From: Saccharopolyspora_D taberi
GTDB lineage: Bacteria > Actinomycetota > Actinomycetes > Mycobacteriales > Pseudonocardiaceae
Reading direction: 5' to 3'
NCBI RefSeq assembly: GCF_039534165.1
Contig: NZ_BAAAUX010000020.1
Location: 1-64,000 of the forward strand
Length of the DNA: 64,000 bases
Shown here: one piece after another, positions 33,341-42,565 of the stretch
Layout: the number at the start of each line of letters is the position of its first letter
Numbering within the stretch: the first letter of the stretch is position 1
The notes under the pieces: generated by a model
What the model was told of the DNA's origin: nothing
The model's database searches: none
Seen by the model: only the letters and a program-made list of their open reading frames with translations
Made by a program: the position numbers and the translations under genes

Positions 33341-34150
33341 ATGCGCAGCGGCAGGACCGTCGGCTGGACCGGCCAGATCGACTGGCCGCCCGCGCCGGCA
33401 GCACCACGGCACGGACGACACCGGAAGAGCGCTCCGGGCGGTACCTGGACCCCGGCCGCGCCACCGCGTCCGGATCCGCTGACCGACACCTCGGCCGGTC
33501 TGCGCAAGTTCGACCTCGGGATGGTCCCCGCGTCGGTGACCCCGCCCGCGACCTGGCGGCGGGCCGCGTGGTTCGCGGTCGCGTCCTCGGCCGCCGCGCT
33601 GGGCGGGCTGCTGCTGGCGACCTCGGCGCTGGTCGGCGACTCCGCGGACGTGCGCGGCGCGGCCGCACGCGACTCCCCGGCGGTGGATCCGTACTACCTC
33701 AGCGGTGATCCGACCCGGCCGCGGGCGCGGTCGACGGGCTGGGTGCAGGCGTTGTCCACCCCGTCCCACCCGCAGGAGACCCGGGCGGTCGCGGGCGAGT
33801 ACGCCGGGCGGCCGTCGATCTCGGATCCGCTGATCCTGCTGGCGACGCCCGATCCGGAGACGATCAGCAGGCGCACCCAGCAGTACTACGCCGCGATCGG
33901 TTCCGGTGATCTCCAGTCGGCCTTCCGGATGACCATCGGCCAGCTGCGGCACGAGGGGGTGCCCGCGTTCGCCGAGCGGTACGCCGACGTCGCCACCCTT
34001 GATCTGGTCGAGGTGCGGCACGTCCCGGCGCGGGCGTTGTGCACGCTGCGGCTGACCCGGGGCGACGGGGCGGTGCTGGTCCAGCAGCGGGAGCTGCGGT
34101 TCACCACCGGCGACCAGCCGAGGATTCACAGCGACGAGGTGATGCCCTGA
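33341..34150 (+). CDS. Single-pass membrane protein, unknown function
   Basis: 269 residues. A Pro/Arg/Gly-rich cytoplasmic N-terminus of about 70 residues is followed by one helix (WFAVASSAAALGGLLLATSALV) and an extracellular part. The latter resembles small SnoaL/NTF2-like folds from about residue 180: SRRTQQYYAAIGSGDLQSAFRM, then LVEVRHVPARALCTLRLTRGDG. The gene after it has the same plan, and both lie before the receptor kinases; a role in cell-surface signalling is only a guess. Confidence 0.65.
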   Translation: MRSGRTVGWTGQIDWPPAPAAPRHGRHRKSAPGGTWTPAAPPRPDPLTDTSAGLRKFDLGMVPASVTPPATWRRAAWFAVASSAAALGGLLLATSALVGDSADVRGAAARDSPAVDPYYLSGDPTRPRARSTGWVQALSTPSHPQETRAVAGEYAGRPSISDPLILLATPDPETISRRTQQYYAAIGSGDLQSAFRMTIGQLRHEGVPAFAERYADVATLDLVEVRHVPARALCTLRLTRGDGAVLVQQRELRFTTGDQPRIHSDEVMP

Positions 34151-34290
34151 CCGAGCGTGAAGACTGCTCCGTTAGGGATCACCCTTCCGACCCCTTCAGG
34201 TGAACTCGGACGCGGATCTTTCCGCTCCGGCCCGTGCGCGCGGTACGAGTGCTCCGGACAACGCAGCTCGACGGACGTACGAGGACGATC

Positions 34291-34995
34291 GTGGACGGGT
34301 CGGCGACAGGGCGCAGACGCGACCGTGACGGCGCCATCACGGTCACCGAGCTGATCCGGCGCGAGCCCGGCTGGACCGCGCGTGCCCACCTGGCCGACGA
34401 GCTGCTGGCCTACTCCTCCGAGCAGGACGACCCGACGCCGGCGCCGCTGGCCAGCAGGCTCCTGTTCGGGACTTTCGGCTTCGGGCTGCTGCTGGTGTCG
34501 GCCGTCATCACCTCGATGATCCTCGCCCATCCGCTGCCCAGGGCGGACGGCGGCGGCGCGGTGGTCAGGGGCGTCGTCGCGCTCCGGCCGGACCTGGTGC
34601 GCGACGCGAGCTGGCCGTTCAGCCCCGGCCTGCCCGACGACGTCCCGTCCGCGCCCGCCGCCGCGGTGCGGGAGCGCAGCGACACGTCGGCGTTCATGCT
34701 CGCCGACGAGCTGTACCGGCGGCTGGGTTCGGACCCCGAGGGCGCGGTGCGGCTGCTGTCGCCCGAGCTGGTGGACGGCCAGGAGGCCGAGCTGGCCGGC
34801 GCGTGGCGGGAGGCCACCGCGGTCCGGGCCCGGCCGGTCTCGGCGGTGCCCGGCGGGGTGATCGCCGAGGTCGAGCTCGACTACGGGACCGGCGACCGGG
34901 TGCTGCTGCGGCACCTGCTGACCGTCGAGGTCACCGGGACGCCGCGGATCTCCGGGGCGGAACTGCTCGCCGCACGCCACTTCGATCCCGGCTGA
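34291..34995 (+). CDS. Single-pass membrane protein, paralogue-like neighbour
   Basis: 234 residues from GTG 34291, which has GAGG 6 nt upstream; GTG 34234 is an alternative without such a site. The cytoplasmic part includes ITVTELIRREPGWTARAHLA; one helix (LFGTFGFGLLLVSAVITSMI) leads to an extracellular region with FMLADELYRRLGSDPEGAVRLLSPEL and a VSAVPGGVIAEVELDYGTGD strand pair. Overall plan and size match the gene at 33341. Function unknown. Confidence 0.65.
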   Translation: MDGSATGRRRDRDGAITVTELIRREPGWTARAHLADELLAYSSEQDDPTPAPLASRLLFGTFGFGLLLVSAVITSMILAHPLPRADGGGAVVRGVVALRPDLVRDASWPFSPGLPDDVPSAPAAAVRERSDTSAFMLADELYRRLGSDPEGAVRLLSPELVDGQEAELAGAWREATAVRARPVSAVPGGVIAEVELDYGTGDRVLLRHLLTVEVTGTPRISGAELLAARHFDPG

Positions 34996-35458
34996 TGGGT
35001 AGTTCTCACAACAATGCGGCAACGACAACTCCTGTTCTCGGGGGACCGGACAGTGCGCCCGCGGAGCCCGGGCGAACCGGGCACCGGCGGGATGGTTGCC
35101 GCACGCAACGAGTCCGGGTCCGGTCCCGGAGCCGGGAAAGCGGCGATCAACTGCGGAAACGATGCGAGGCTCACACCGGCCCCCGGCGTCGCGATCGGCT
35201 GTCGCCGATACAGTCGAAATAGGTGGAACGGATCTACCGACTTCGGGCCTACGGTCTGACGACGTCGGCTAGGCTCCGCGTAGCGCGGACGGGCCCGGCC
35301 TCCCGGCCAACCCTGACCGCGCTGAGAACGTGTACATGTCGGAGGGCCGGATCCGGTCCGCCAAATCCGCCGATGTTCGGCGGGGCCGTGCACTCGGGAT
35401 CGCTCCTGGGTCGACATCGGAGCTCGAAGAACATCGATAGCAGTACGGGGAGACGTCG
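34996..35458. other. 463-bp intergenic region upstream of the kinase pair
   Basis: I see no supportable gene, hairpin with a T-tract, or repeat. The stretch 35200-35290 is the least GC-rich part and probably contains the promoter of the kinase gene, but no -35/-10 pair stands out. Confidence 0.4.
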
Positions 35459-36901
35459 GTGAGCGACGAAGGTCGCCTGGTCGCCGGACGCTACCGAGTG
35501 CAGCGACGCATCGGCAGTGGCGCGATGGGCGTGGTGTGGGAGTGTGTCGACGAACGCCTGCACCGCACTGTCGCGGTCAAGCAGTTGTTGCTGCAGCCCG
35601 GGCTCGATCCGGGTGAGGCCGAGGAAGCGCGGCAGCGGGCAATGCGGGAAGGTCGGATCGCGGCACGCCTGCAACACCCGCACGCGATCTCGGTCTACGA
35701 CGTAGCCGAGGACGAGGGCCAGCCAGTGCTGGTCATGGAATACCTGCCATCCACCAGCCTCGCGGCGATGATGTCCGAGCACGGTCCGCTGCCGCCGAGG
35801 GAAGTGGCCAGGATCGGTGCCCAGGTGGCCGCGGCGCTCGGCGCCGCGCACGCCGCCGGCGTCGTGCACCGCGACATCAAGCCCGGCAACATCCTGCTCG
35901 GCGACAACGGCACGGTGAAGATCACCGACTTCGGCATCTCGCGCGCCCAGGGCGACGTGCAGGTGACCAAGACGGGCATGCTCGCCGGAACGCCCGCGTA
36001 CCTGTCGCCGGACGTGGCGATGGGCCAGGAGCCGACCGGCGCGTCGGACGTGTTCTCGCTCGGCGCGACGCTCTACGCCGCCATCGAGGGCAAGCCGCCC
36101 TTCGGGCTCAACGAGAACACCCTCGCGCTGCTGCACGCGGTCGCCGCGGGCAAGGTCGAGCCGCCGCAGCAGGCGGGCCCGATGCACGAGCCGCTGATGG
36201 CGATGATGCAGAGCCGCGTCGAGGACCGGCCGGACATGGCCCAGGTGCGCGAGATGCTGCAGGCCGTCGCCGACGGCCAGGCGGTGACCTCGGTGCCGAC
36301 GATGGCCGCGCCGATCCCGCCCGCGATCGCGCCGGACGCCGCGAGCAACCCCGACATCGCGCCGACCAGCGTCGTCGGCGGTGGCAGCGGCGGGCCGGAC
36401 CACACCACGGTCGCCTACTACGAGGAAGACCCGTACTCCGAGCAACAGCAGTACGCGGACGCCACGTCCTACATGGGCTCGGACACCCGCGGCGACGACG
36501 CGATCTACGAGAAGCCCCGGCGCAGCAAGCGTCCGGTGGTCATCTCGGGCATCGCGCTGGCCGCCGCCGCGGTGATCGCGGTGCTGGTGATCTCGGCGTT
36601 CTTCACCAACAACGAGCCCACACCGCCCGCGACGCAGCCGACGACCCAGGCACCGCAGCCGCCCGCGCCCTCGCCGACCAGCGAGGTCGAGGAGACCGAG
36701 TCGTCGAGCTACGAGAGGCCGACGTCGACCAGGGAGCGGCCGACCTCCACGCAGCGGCCGACGTCCACGGCGGAGCGGCCGACCACCACCCAGCAGCAGC
36801 CGACCAGCGACGAGGAGGAACCCACCTCCAGCCCGGAGCAGCCGACCGCCACGCGGACGAGCTCCACGGGCAGCGTCTCGACGCAGGGCGCGAACGGCTG
36901 A
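35459..36901 (+). CDS. Receptor Ser/Thr protein kinase (PknB-like), Thr-rich ectodomain
   Basis: 480 residues. The cytoplasmic kinase domain (about 10-270) has the P-loop IGSGAMGVVW, the lysine in TVAVKQLLLQPG, HRDIKPGNILL, and ITDFGIS. The activation-segment end reads YLSPDVAMG, with Asp in place of the usual Glu of the APE motif. A ~85-residue linker and KRPVVISGIALAAAAVIAVLVISAFF (one helix, ~residues 362-385) follow. The ectodomain is only low-complexity Thr/Pro/Ser/Glu (repeats of ERPTST and QPTS), with no PASTA domain. Hanks-type kinases of this sort control growth and envelope processes. Start is GTG. Confidence 0.9.
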   Translation: MSDEGRLVAGRYRVQRRIGSGAMGVVWECVDERLHRTVAVKQLLLQPGLDPGEAEEARQRAMREGRIAARLQHPHAISVYDVAEDEGQPVLVMEYLPSTSLAAMMSEHGPLPPREVARIGAQVAAALGAAHAAGVVHRDIKPGNILLGDNGTVKITDFGISRAQGDVQVTKTGMLAGTPAYLSPDVAMGQEPTGASDVFSLGATLYAAIEGKPPFGLNENTLALLHAVAAGKVEPPQQAGPMHEPLMAMMQSRVEDRPDMAQVREMLQAVADGQAVTSVPTMAAPIPPAIAPDAASNPDIAPTSVVGGGSGGPDHTTVAYYEEDPYSEQQQYADATSYMGSDTRGDDAIYEKPRRSKRPVVISGIALAAAAVIAVLVISAFFTNNEPTPPATQPTTQAPQPPAPSPTSEVEETESSSYERPTSTRERPTSTQRPTSTAERPTTTQQQPTSDEEEPTSSPEQPTATRTSSTGSVSTQGANG

Positions 36902-36915
36902 GAACCGCAGGACGG

Positions 36916-36951
36916 GGCCGGGGCGGGCACGACGGAGTGCCCGCCCCGGCC
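36916..36951 (+). terminator. Hairpin after the first kinase gene
   Basis: A 15-bp stem (GGCCGGGGCGGGCAC / GTGCCCGCCCCGGCC, 6-nt loop) is followed by TTCT. It lies 15 bp past the stop and should separate the two kinase genes, at least partly. Confidence 0.7.
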
Positions 36952-37093
36952 TTCTGGCGTCCGGTGTCCCGCCCGCCCGGGGGACGGCCGGACGGGAGAG
37001 CCCAGTAACGTTGAGCACTGTTCGCTGAAGCTGGCCACGGGGGTCCGGTCAGTACTGTCCAGTCGAAGGCACAGCCAGTACCAGGAGTCACCT

Positions 37094-38593
37094 GTGAGCG
37101 CCGAGGGTCGTTTGATAGCGGGTCGCTACCGCTTGGAAACACAGATCGGCAGCGGTGCGATGGGGGTGGTGTGGCGCGCGGTCGACGAGCGCCTGCACCG
37201 CACCGTCGCGGTCAAGCAGTTGTTGCTGCAGCCCGGTTACACCCCCGAGGAGACCGAGGAGGCCCGTCAGCGCTCGATGCGCGAGGGCCGGATCGCCGCC
37301 CGGTTGCAGCACCAGAACGCGATCGTCGTGTTCGACGTCGCCGAGGACGAGGGCCAGCCGGTGCTGGTCATGGAGTACCTGCCGTCGCAGAGCCTCGCGA
37401 CGGTGATCAGCGAGCAGGGCGTGCTGCCGCCGCAGCAGGTGGCGCGGATCGGCGCGCAGGTCGCCGGGGCGCTGGCCGCCGCGCACATGGCGGGCATCGT
37501 GCACCGGGACCTCAAGCCCGGCAACATCCTGCTCGGCGACAACGGCATGGCCAAGATCACCGACTTCGGCATCTCGCGGGCGATCGGCGACGTGTCGGTC
37601 ACCAAGAGCGGGATCCTGGCCGGAACGCCTGCGTACCTGGCGCCCGAGGTGGCGCTGGGGCGTGATCCGGCGCCCGCGTCGGACGTCTTCTCGCTGGGGT
37701 CGACGCTGTACGCGGCGATCGAGGGCGAGCCGCCGTTCGGGGTGGACGAGAACGCGATCAGCCTGCTGCACCGGGTCGCGCGCGGGCAGGTCGAGCCGCC
37801 GCGGCAGGCGGGGCCGATGACCGCCGCGCTGATGCAGCTGCTGCGGCCGGACCCGGTCGACCGCCCGACCATGGCGCAGGCACGCGGCCTGCTGCAGGCG
37901 GTGGCCGACGGCAGGCCGGTCGCGGCTCCGGCCCCGACGAAGTGGGCGCCTCCGCCGACCACGGTCGGCAGGCCGGAGCAGGCTCCGGCGAACCCGCCGA
38001 CGCAGGTGGGCGCGGTGGCGCCCGCTTCGGCGGCTCCGGAGCGCAAGCCGCGGCAGGCGCTGCTGTGGGCGATGGCGATCATGATCGCGGTGCTGGTGGG
38101 CATCCTGGTCGCGAGCTTCGTCAGCAGCGGGGAGCCCGGGAACCAGGGACAGCCCCAGCCGTCGGGCCCGGCACCGGCGCCGGCTCCCGCGAGCACGGCA
38201 CCGGCGACCACCACGGCCGCGAGCACCACGGCGACCTCGACGAGCACCACCGCGCCGACCTCGTCGACCGCGAAGCAGCCGTCGAAGTCCGACATCGAGG
38301 GCGTGGTGAAGGACTACTACTCGTTGGTGCCCAACAACCTCGACCGGGCGTGGTCGATGCTCGGCCCGTCGTTGCAGGCGCAGGGCAAGGATTCCTACGA
38401 GCGGTTCTGGAAGCGGATCGACAAGGTCGACATCGTCTTCGGGCCGCAGTTCACCGGCGGGGACAAGGTCGTCGCCGTGCTCCGGTTCACCACGAAGGAC
38501 GGGAGCACCAGCACCGAGCGGCACGTGCTCGGCATGGTGATGAACGCCAGCGGTCAGCCGCTGATCAACACCGACCAGTTGCAGGGGCGCTAG
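37094..38593 (+). CDS. Receptor Ser/Thr protein kinase, tandem paralogue with NTF2-like ectodomain
   Basis: 499 residues. The kinase domain is highly similar to the preceding gene: IGSGAMGVVW, TVAVKQLLLQPG, HRDLKPGNILL, ITDFGIS, and here a normal YLAPEVALG. One helix (LLWAMAIMIAVLVGILVASFV, near residue 320) is followed by a Thr/Ala/Pro linker and a ~100-residue folded ectodomain beginning SDIEGVVKDYYSLVPNNLDR, which resembles an NTF2/SnoaL-like domain and may sense a ligand. Start is GTG. Its last 29 bp overlap the convergent LysR gene. Confidence 0.9.
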   Translation: MSAEGRLIAGRYRLETQIGSGAMGVVWRAVDERLHRTVAVKQLLLQPGYTPEETEEARQRSMREGRIAARLQHQNAIVVFDVAEDEGQPVLVMEYLPSQSLATVISEQGVLPPQQVARIGAQVAGALAAAHMAGIVHRDLKPGNILLGDNGMAKITDFGISRAIGDVSVTKSGILAGTPAYLAPEVALGRDPAPASDVFSLGSTLYAAIEGEPPFGVDENAISLLHRVARGQVEPPRQAGPMTAALMQLLRPDPVDRPTMAQARGLLQAVADGRPVAAPAPTKWAPPPTTVGRPEQAPANPPTQVGAVAPASAAPERKPRQALLWAMAIMIAVLVGILVASFVSSGEPGNQGQPQPSGPAPAPAPASTAPATTTAASTTATSTSTTAPTSSTAKQPSKSDIEGVVKDYYSLVPNNLDRAWSMLGPSLQAQGKDSYERFWKRIDKVDIVFGPQFTGGDKVVAVLRFTTKDGSTSTERHVLGMVMNASGQPLINTDQLQGR

Positions 38594-39476
38594 CGACGTC
38601 CTTCAAAGCCGTGAGCATGGCCTGGGTGGCGGGCTGTTCCAGCACGGCCTCCCGGACGGCGACGTGGATCCGGCGGGCCGGTTTGGCGCCGCGCAGCGGC
38701 ACCGCGACGACGTCGGGGTGGACGACGTCCAGGCCGAGTCCGGGGAGCAGGGCGATCCCGAGGCCGGCCGCGACGAAGCCCTGGGCGGAGTAGGAGCCGT
38801 CGGTGGTCACCGCGACCCTGGGGGTGAAACCGGCGCAGGCGAAGGCGTCGGCCAGGGGTTCCGCGCACGGTCCGGTCGAGTCGCGGTCGCTGTTGACCCA
38901 GATCTCGTCCGACAGCTCGGCGAGGTCGATTCCGTCCTCCGTCGAGCGCGGGTGGCCGTTGGGCAGCACGACGAAGTACGGATCGTCGGCGAGGCTGATC
39001 AGCCGCACCCCGCGGACCGCGGGCGTCTTCCGGCCGGCCACGATCACCGCGAGGTCGGTGTCCCCCGCCTCCACCACGTCCAGGCCGGTGTCGGTCAGGT
39101 TCAGCTCCAGGCGGACCTCGGGGTGGCGGGCGCGGAACTTCGCGACCGCGGGCGGGACCAGCGTGACGCTGGCGGTGTGGAAGAAGTGCAGCCGCAGCAC
39201 CCCGGTGCGCCCGCTGCGCAGGTCGGCGAGTTCGGCTTCGGTGTCGCCCAGCAGCTCGGCGAGCTGGGCCGCGCGGTCGGCGAGCAGGATTCCGGCCGGG
39301 GTCGGCCGGACCCCGCGACCGGCCTTCTCCAGCAGCGGCAACCCCGCTTCACGTTCCAGTGTGGACAGTTGTTGGCTGATGGCGGACGGGGTGTAGCCCA
39401 GGCCGGCCGCCGCCGCGCTGACCGAGCCGCTGGTGACCACCGCCCGCAGGACCTGCATCCGGCGTACGTCGAGCAC
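38565..39476 (-). CDS. LysR-family transcriptional regulator
   Basis: 303 residues. Winged helix: LDVRRMQVLRAVVTSGSVSA, then GYTPSAISQQLSTLEREAGL. The effector domain follows from residue 90 (TGVLRLHFFHTASVTLVPPA, and GFVAAGLGIALLPGL). It is divergent from the EamA transporter gene across 108 bp containing an AT-rich core (TTCAATTTAATTCAC near 39509), the likely binding region. The convergent overlap of 29 bp with the kinase gene leaves no room for a terminator between them. Confidence 0.88.
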   Translation of the reverse strand: MLDVRRMQVLRAVVTSGSVSAAAAGLGYTPSAISQQLSTLEREAGLPLLEKAGRGVRPTPAGILLADRAAQLAELLGDTEAELADLRSGRTGVLRLHFFHTASVTLVPPAVAKFRARHPEVRLELNLTDTGLDVVEAGDTDLAVIVAGRKTPAVRGVRLISLADDPYFVVLPNGHPRSTEDGIDLAELSDEIWVNSDRDSTGPCAEPLADAFACAGFTPRVAVTTDGSYSAQGFVAAGLGIALLPGLGLDVVHPDVVAVPLRGAKPARRIHVAVREAVLEQPATQAMLTALKDVASAPATGRC

Positions 39477-39584
39477 GGCCCAACCCTACAGCAGTGCTGA
39501 ACGTTGCCTTCAATTTAATTCACTTGTCCTTACCAGTGGTGCGGACGACGCTGATCTTGTTCGGCACGCGCACGTGGAGGGGCG

Positions 39585-40511
39585 ATGAACAATCCGGCCA
39601 GTTACTACCGACTCGGGGCACTGGCGCTGCTGTGGGGATCGAGCTTCCTGCTCATCAAGGTCGCGCTGGACGCGCTCGCGCCGACGCAGATCGCGCTGGC
39701 GCGCATCGTGCTCGGCGCGCTCGTGCTGCTCGCCCTGTGCGCGGTGCGCGGCATCCGCCTGCGCGGCGACGCCGCGCTGTGGCGGCGGATCGCCGTTGCC
39801 GCGCTGTTCGCCAGCGCCCTGCCGTGGGTGCTGTTCGGCATCGGCGAGCAGACCGTCGCCTCCGGGCTGACCGGCGTCATCAACGCCACCACTCCACTGT
39901 GGACGGCGTTGTTCGGGCTGCTGGTCACCCGCGAGGCACCGCCGCCCGCCCGGCTGGCCGGGCTCGGCCTCGGCTTCGGCGGGGTGGTGCTGATCTTCGC
40001 GCCGTGGCAGGACGACAACCTGCTGACCTGGGGCGTGTTCGTGTGCCTCGGCGCCGCCGTCAGCTACGGCCTCGCCTACGTCTACATCGGACGGAACCTG
40101 ACCGGGCGGCACGGGCTCCCCCCGCTGGCGCTGGCCACCATGCAGATGATCGTCGCCTCCGGCTACGGCGTGCTCGCGCTGCCCATCGACGGGATCCGCC
40201 CGGTGCAGCTGGAGCCGGTGCCGCTGCTGGCGATCGCGGTGCTCGGCGTCTTCGGCACCGGGCTGGCGTTCGCGATGAACTACCGGCTCATCTCCGACGA
40301 GGGTGCGACCACCGCGTCCACCGTCGCGTACCTGATGCCGATCGTCTCGGTGCTGCTCGGCTGGCTGGTGCTCGGCGAGCAGCTCGGGTTCCGAATCCTG
40401 CTCGGGATGGCGATCGTGCTAGCGGGGGTGCTGATCACGCAGCGATCCACCCGCCCCGCGCCCGACGTTCAGACCAGCCTGCGGTCGGAGGCCCAGCGGG
40501 AGAGCTCGTAG
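39585..40511 (+). CDS. EamA/DMT-family transporter
   Basis: 308 residues, ten predicted helices in two EamA halves: LGALALLWGSSFLLIKVALD opens the first half, and WGVFVCLGAAVSYGLAYVYI the second. Such drug/metabolite transporters export amino acids, nucleosides or other small molecules; the substrate cannot be deduced. Probably controlled by the divergent LysR gene. The last 43 bp overlap the convergent response-regulator gene. Confidence 0.88.
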   Translation: MNNPASYYRLGALALLWGSSFLLIKVALDALAPTQIALARIVLGALVLLALCAVRGIRLRGDAALWRRIAVAALFASALPWVLFGIGEQTVASGLTGVINATTPLWTALFGLLVTREAPPPARLAGLGLGFGGVVLIFAPWQDDNLLTWGVFVCLGAAVSYGLAYVYIGRNLTGRHGLPPLALATMQMIVASGYGVLALPIDGIRPVQLEPVPLLAIAVLGVFGTGLAFAMNYRLISDEGATTASTVAYLMPIVSVLLGWLVLGEQLGFRILLGMAIVLAGVLITQRSTRPAPDVQTSLRSEAQRESS

Positions 40512-41140
40512 CGGTTCGACAGCTGGGTCTTGCGCAGCACGCTGGAGACGTGCGTCTCGACCGTCTTCACCGAGATGAACAGCTCCGACGCGATCTCCTT
40601 GTAGGCGTAGCCGCGGGCGAGCAGCCGCAGCACGTCGCGCTCGCGCGGGGTGAGCAGGTCGAGCTCGGGGTCGCCGACCGGCGCCGAGTTCGGCCCCTCG
40701 GAGAAGGCGTCGAGCACGAATCCGGCCAGGCGCGGGGAGAACACCGGATCGCCCGCCGCCACCTGGCAGATCGCGTCGGCCAGCTCCCGGCCGGAGATGG
40801 TCTTGGTGACGTACCCGCGGGCCCCGCCCCGGATGACCGCGATGACGTCCTCGGCGGCGTCGGACACCGACAGCGCCAGGAACACCACGTCCGGCTGCTT
40901 GCCGCGGACCTGCCGCAGCACCTCGGCGCCACCGCCGTCCGGCATGTGCACGTCGAGCAGCACGACCTGCGGCTGGTAGTGGGCGATTCCGGCGACGGCC
41001 TCGGCCACCGACCCGGCCTCCCCGACCACCTCGACCTGGTCCGCGGCGGCACCGAGCTCGGCCCGGACCCCGGTGCGGAACAGGGCGTGGTCGTCGACCA
41101 GGAACACCCGGACCGGCCGTCCCTCGCTGGCTTCACTCAC
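40469..41140 (-). CDS. NarL/LuxR-type response regulator
   Basis: 223 residues. Receiver (1-125): VFLVDDHALFR with the acidic pair, VVLLDVHMPDGGG with the phospho-acceptor Asp, and GYVTKTIS with the conserved Lys, so it should be phosphorylatable. DNA-binding domain: LTPRERDVLRLLARGYAYKE and FISVKTVETHVSSVLRKTQL. The GTG start overlaps the histidine kinase stop by 8 bp, so it is the partner of that kinase. Confidence 0.93.
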   Translation of the reverse strand: MSEASEGRPVRVFLVDDHALFRTGVRAELGAAADQVEVVGEAGSVAEAVAGIAHYQPQVVLLDVHMPDGGGAEVLRQVRGKQPDVVFLALSVSDAAEDVIAVIRGGARGYVTKTISGRELADAICQVAAGDPVFSPRLAGFVLDAFSEGPNSAPVGDPELDLLTPRERDVLRLLARGYAYKEIASELFISVKTVETHVSSVLRKTQLSNRYELSRWASDRRLV

Positions 41141-42449
41141 GGTTGGCTCCCCTAACTCCGGCGCGCGGCATCTCCATCTGCACCTCGGTGCCCGATCCCG
41201 GCGAGGTCTTCACCCGCACCCGGCCACCGTTGCGCTCCATCCTCCCCCGGATCGAGTCCGCCAGGCCATGCCGGTCGGCAGGCACGCTGCCGGGGTCGAA
41301 CCCGCTGCCGCGGTCGCGCACGTAGATCGAGACCTGCTCGGCCTCCACCTCGGCGTAGACGCTGACCTCGGGCACCCCGGCGTGCTTGGCCGCGTTGACG
41401 ATCGCCTCGCGCGCCGCCGCGAGCTGCGCGGCGTGCCGCTCGTCGAGGTCGCAGTCGCCTACCACCACCTGCTGGACCTTGATCGCGAAGGAGTCCTCGA
41501 CCTCCCCGCACGCCTTGGCCAGCGCCGTGGCGAGGGTCTGCGGCGCGGTCTCCACCTCGGCGCTGTCCGCGCCGGACTTGCCGTAGCCGTCCGGCCCGTA
41601 CAGCCAGTTGCGCAGCTCGCGCTCCTGACCCCGGGCCAGCCGCCGGACCTCGCGGGTGGACTCGGCCTGCTTCTGGATCAGCGCGAGCGTCTGCAGGACC
41701 GAGTCGTGCAGGTGCGCCGCGATCTCGGCGCGCTCCTGCGACCGGATCCGGCTGGCGCGCTCGACGTTGAGGTCCCGCACCAGGCGCATCCACCACGGGA
41801 TCGTCAGCACGGCGGCCCCGACCAGCGTTGCCAGCACCGCGAGCAGCACGAACTGCAGCTCCCTCATGGGCACCCGGCCGACCAGGAACGACACCAGGCC
41901 CACGATGACCAGCACCGCTCCGGCCAGGATCCGCACCATCGAGCGGCGTCCGCCCTCGCCGACCAGCGCGCCGGTGACCCCGGAGCGGGCGCCTTCGCGC
42001 CAGCGGCGGCGCTGCGGCTCGTCGGCCTCCCGCCAGACCACCGCGGCACCGGCCATCGCCACCGCCAGCGGACCGACCAGCCAGGCGGGCAGCGTTCCCA
42101 GCAGCGCGACCATCGCGGTCAGGCCACCGCCGAGGACGATCAGGCCGAAGCCCTGCTGCCGCTCCTTCGGCGAGACCTCGACCTCGCGCACGTCCCCCTG
42201 CGGCACGAAGATCCAGAGCAGCGCGTACGCCACGATCCCCGCCCCGGCGAAGGCCGCCGACACGGCGAACAGCGCGCGCACCCACAGGACCGGGATCTCC
42301 AGGTGGTCGGCGATGCCGCCGGAGACCCCGGCGACCAGCCTGCCGCTGCGGCGGCGGCGCAGGTCCGCGGTGTCGGTGCCGGCGGGCTGCCGGACCGCGA
42401 CGTCCCGCCACTTCCGTTTGACCCGGGATTTCACAGCGTCGATGGTCAC
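41133..42449 (-). CDS. Sensor histidine kinase with N-terminal PspC domain
   Basis: 438 residues. A PspC domain at about 30-90 (GRLVAGVSGGIADHLEIPVL, WVRALFAVSAAFAGAG) is followed by further membrane helices (five or six in total to residue ~225). The HisKA_3 box is IAAHLHDSVLQTLALIQKQA, and the ATPase has REAIVNAAKHAG, DRGSGFDPG and GHG-type loop HGLADSIRGRM. This is the Streptomyces MacS-like type that senses membrane stress and acts on the adjacent NarL regulator. It is divergent from a second PspC protein gene, 116 bp away, the probable target. Confidence 0.92.
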   Translation of the reverse strand: MTIDAVKSRVKRKWRDVAVRQPAGTDTADLRRRRSGRLVAGVSGGIADHLEIPVLWVRALFAVSAAFAGAGIVAYALLWIFVPQGDVREVEVSPKERQQGFGLIVLGGGLTAMVALLGTLPAWLVGPLAVAMAGAAVVWREADEPQRRRWREGARSGVTGALVGEGGRRSMVRILAGAVLVIVGLVSFLVGRVPMRELQFVLLAVLATLVGAAVLTIPWWMRLVRDLNVERASRIRSQERAEIAAHLHDSVLQTLALIQKQAESTREVRRLARGQERELRNWLYGPDGYGKSGADSAEVETAPQTLATALAKACGEVEDSFAIKVQQVVVGDCDLDERHAAQLAAAREAIVNAAKHAGVPEVSVYAEVEAEQVSIYVRDRGSGFDPGSVPADRHGLADSIRGRMERNGGRVRVKTSPGSGTEVQMEMPRAGVRGANRE

Positions 42450-42565
42450 ACGGTCGTACGTGCGCGGACATCAGGGACCGGCCCGTGCTTTTCGTGCCCC
42501 TTTTCCGGGCAACCTCAGGGGAGCCCCTGATGTAGGTCGCGGGCGGGGTGCCGATAGTAGGAGGC

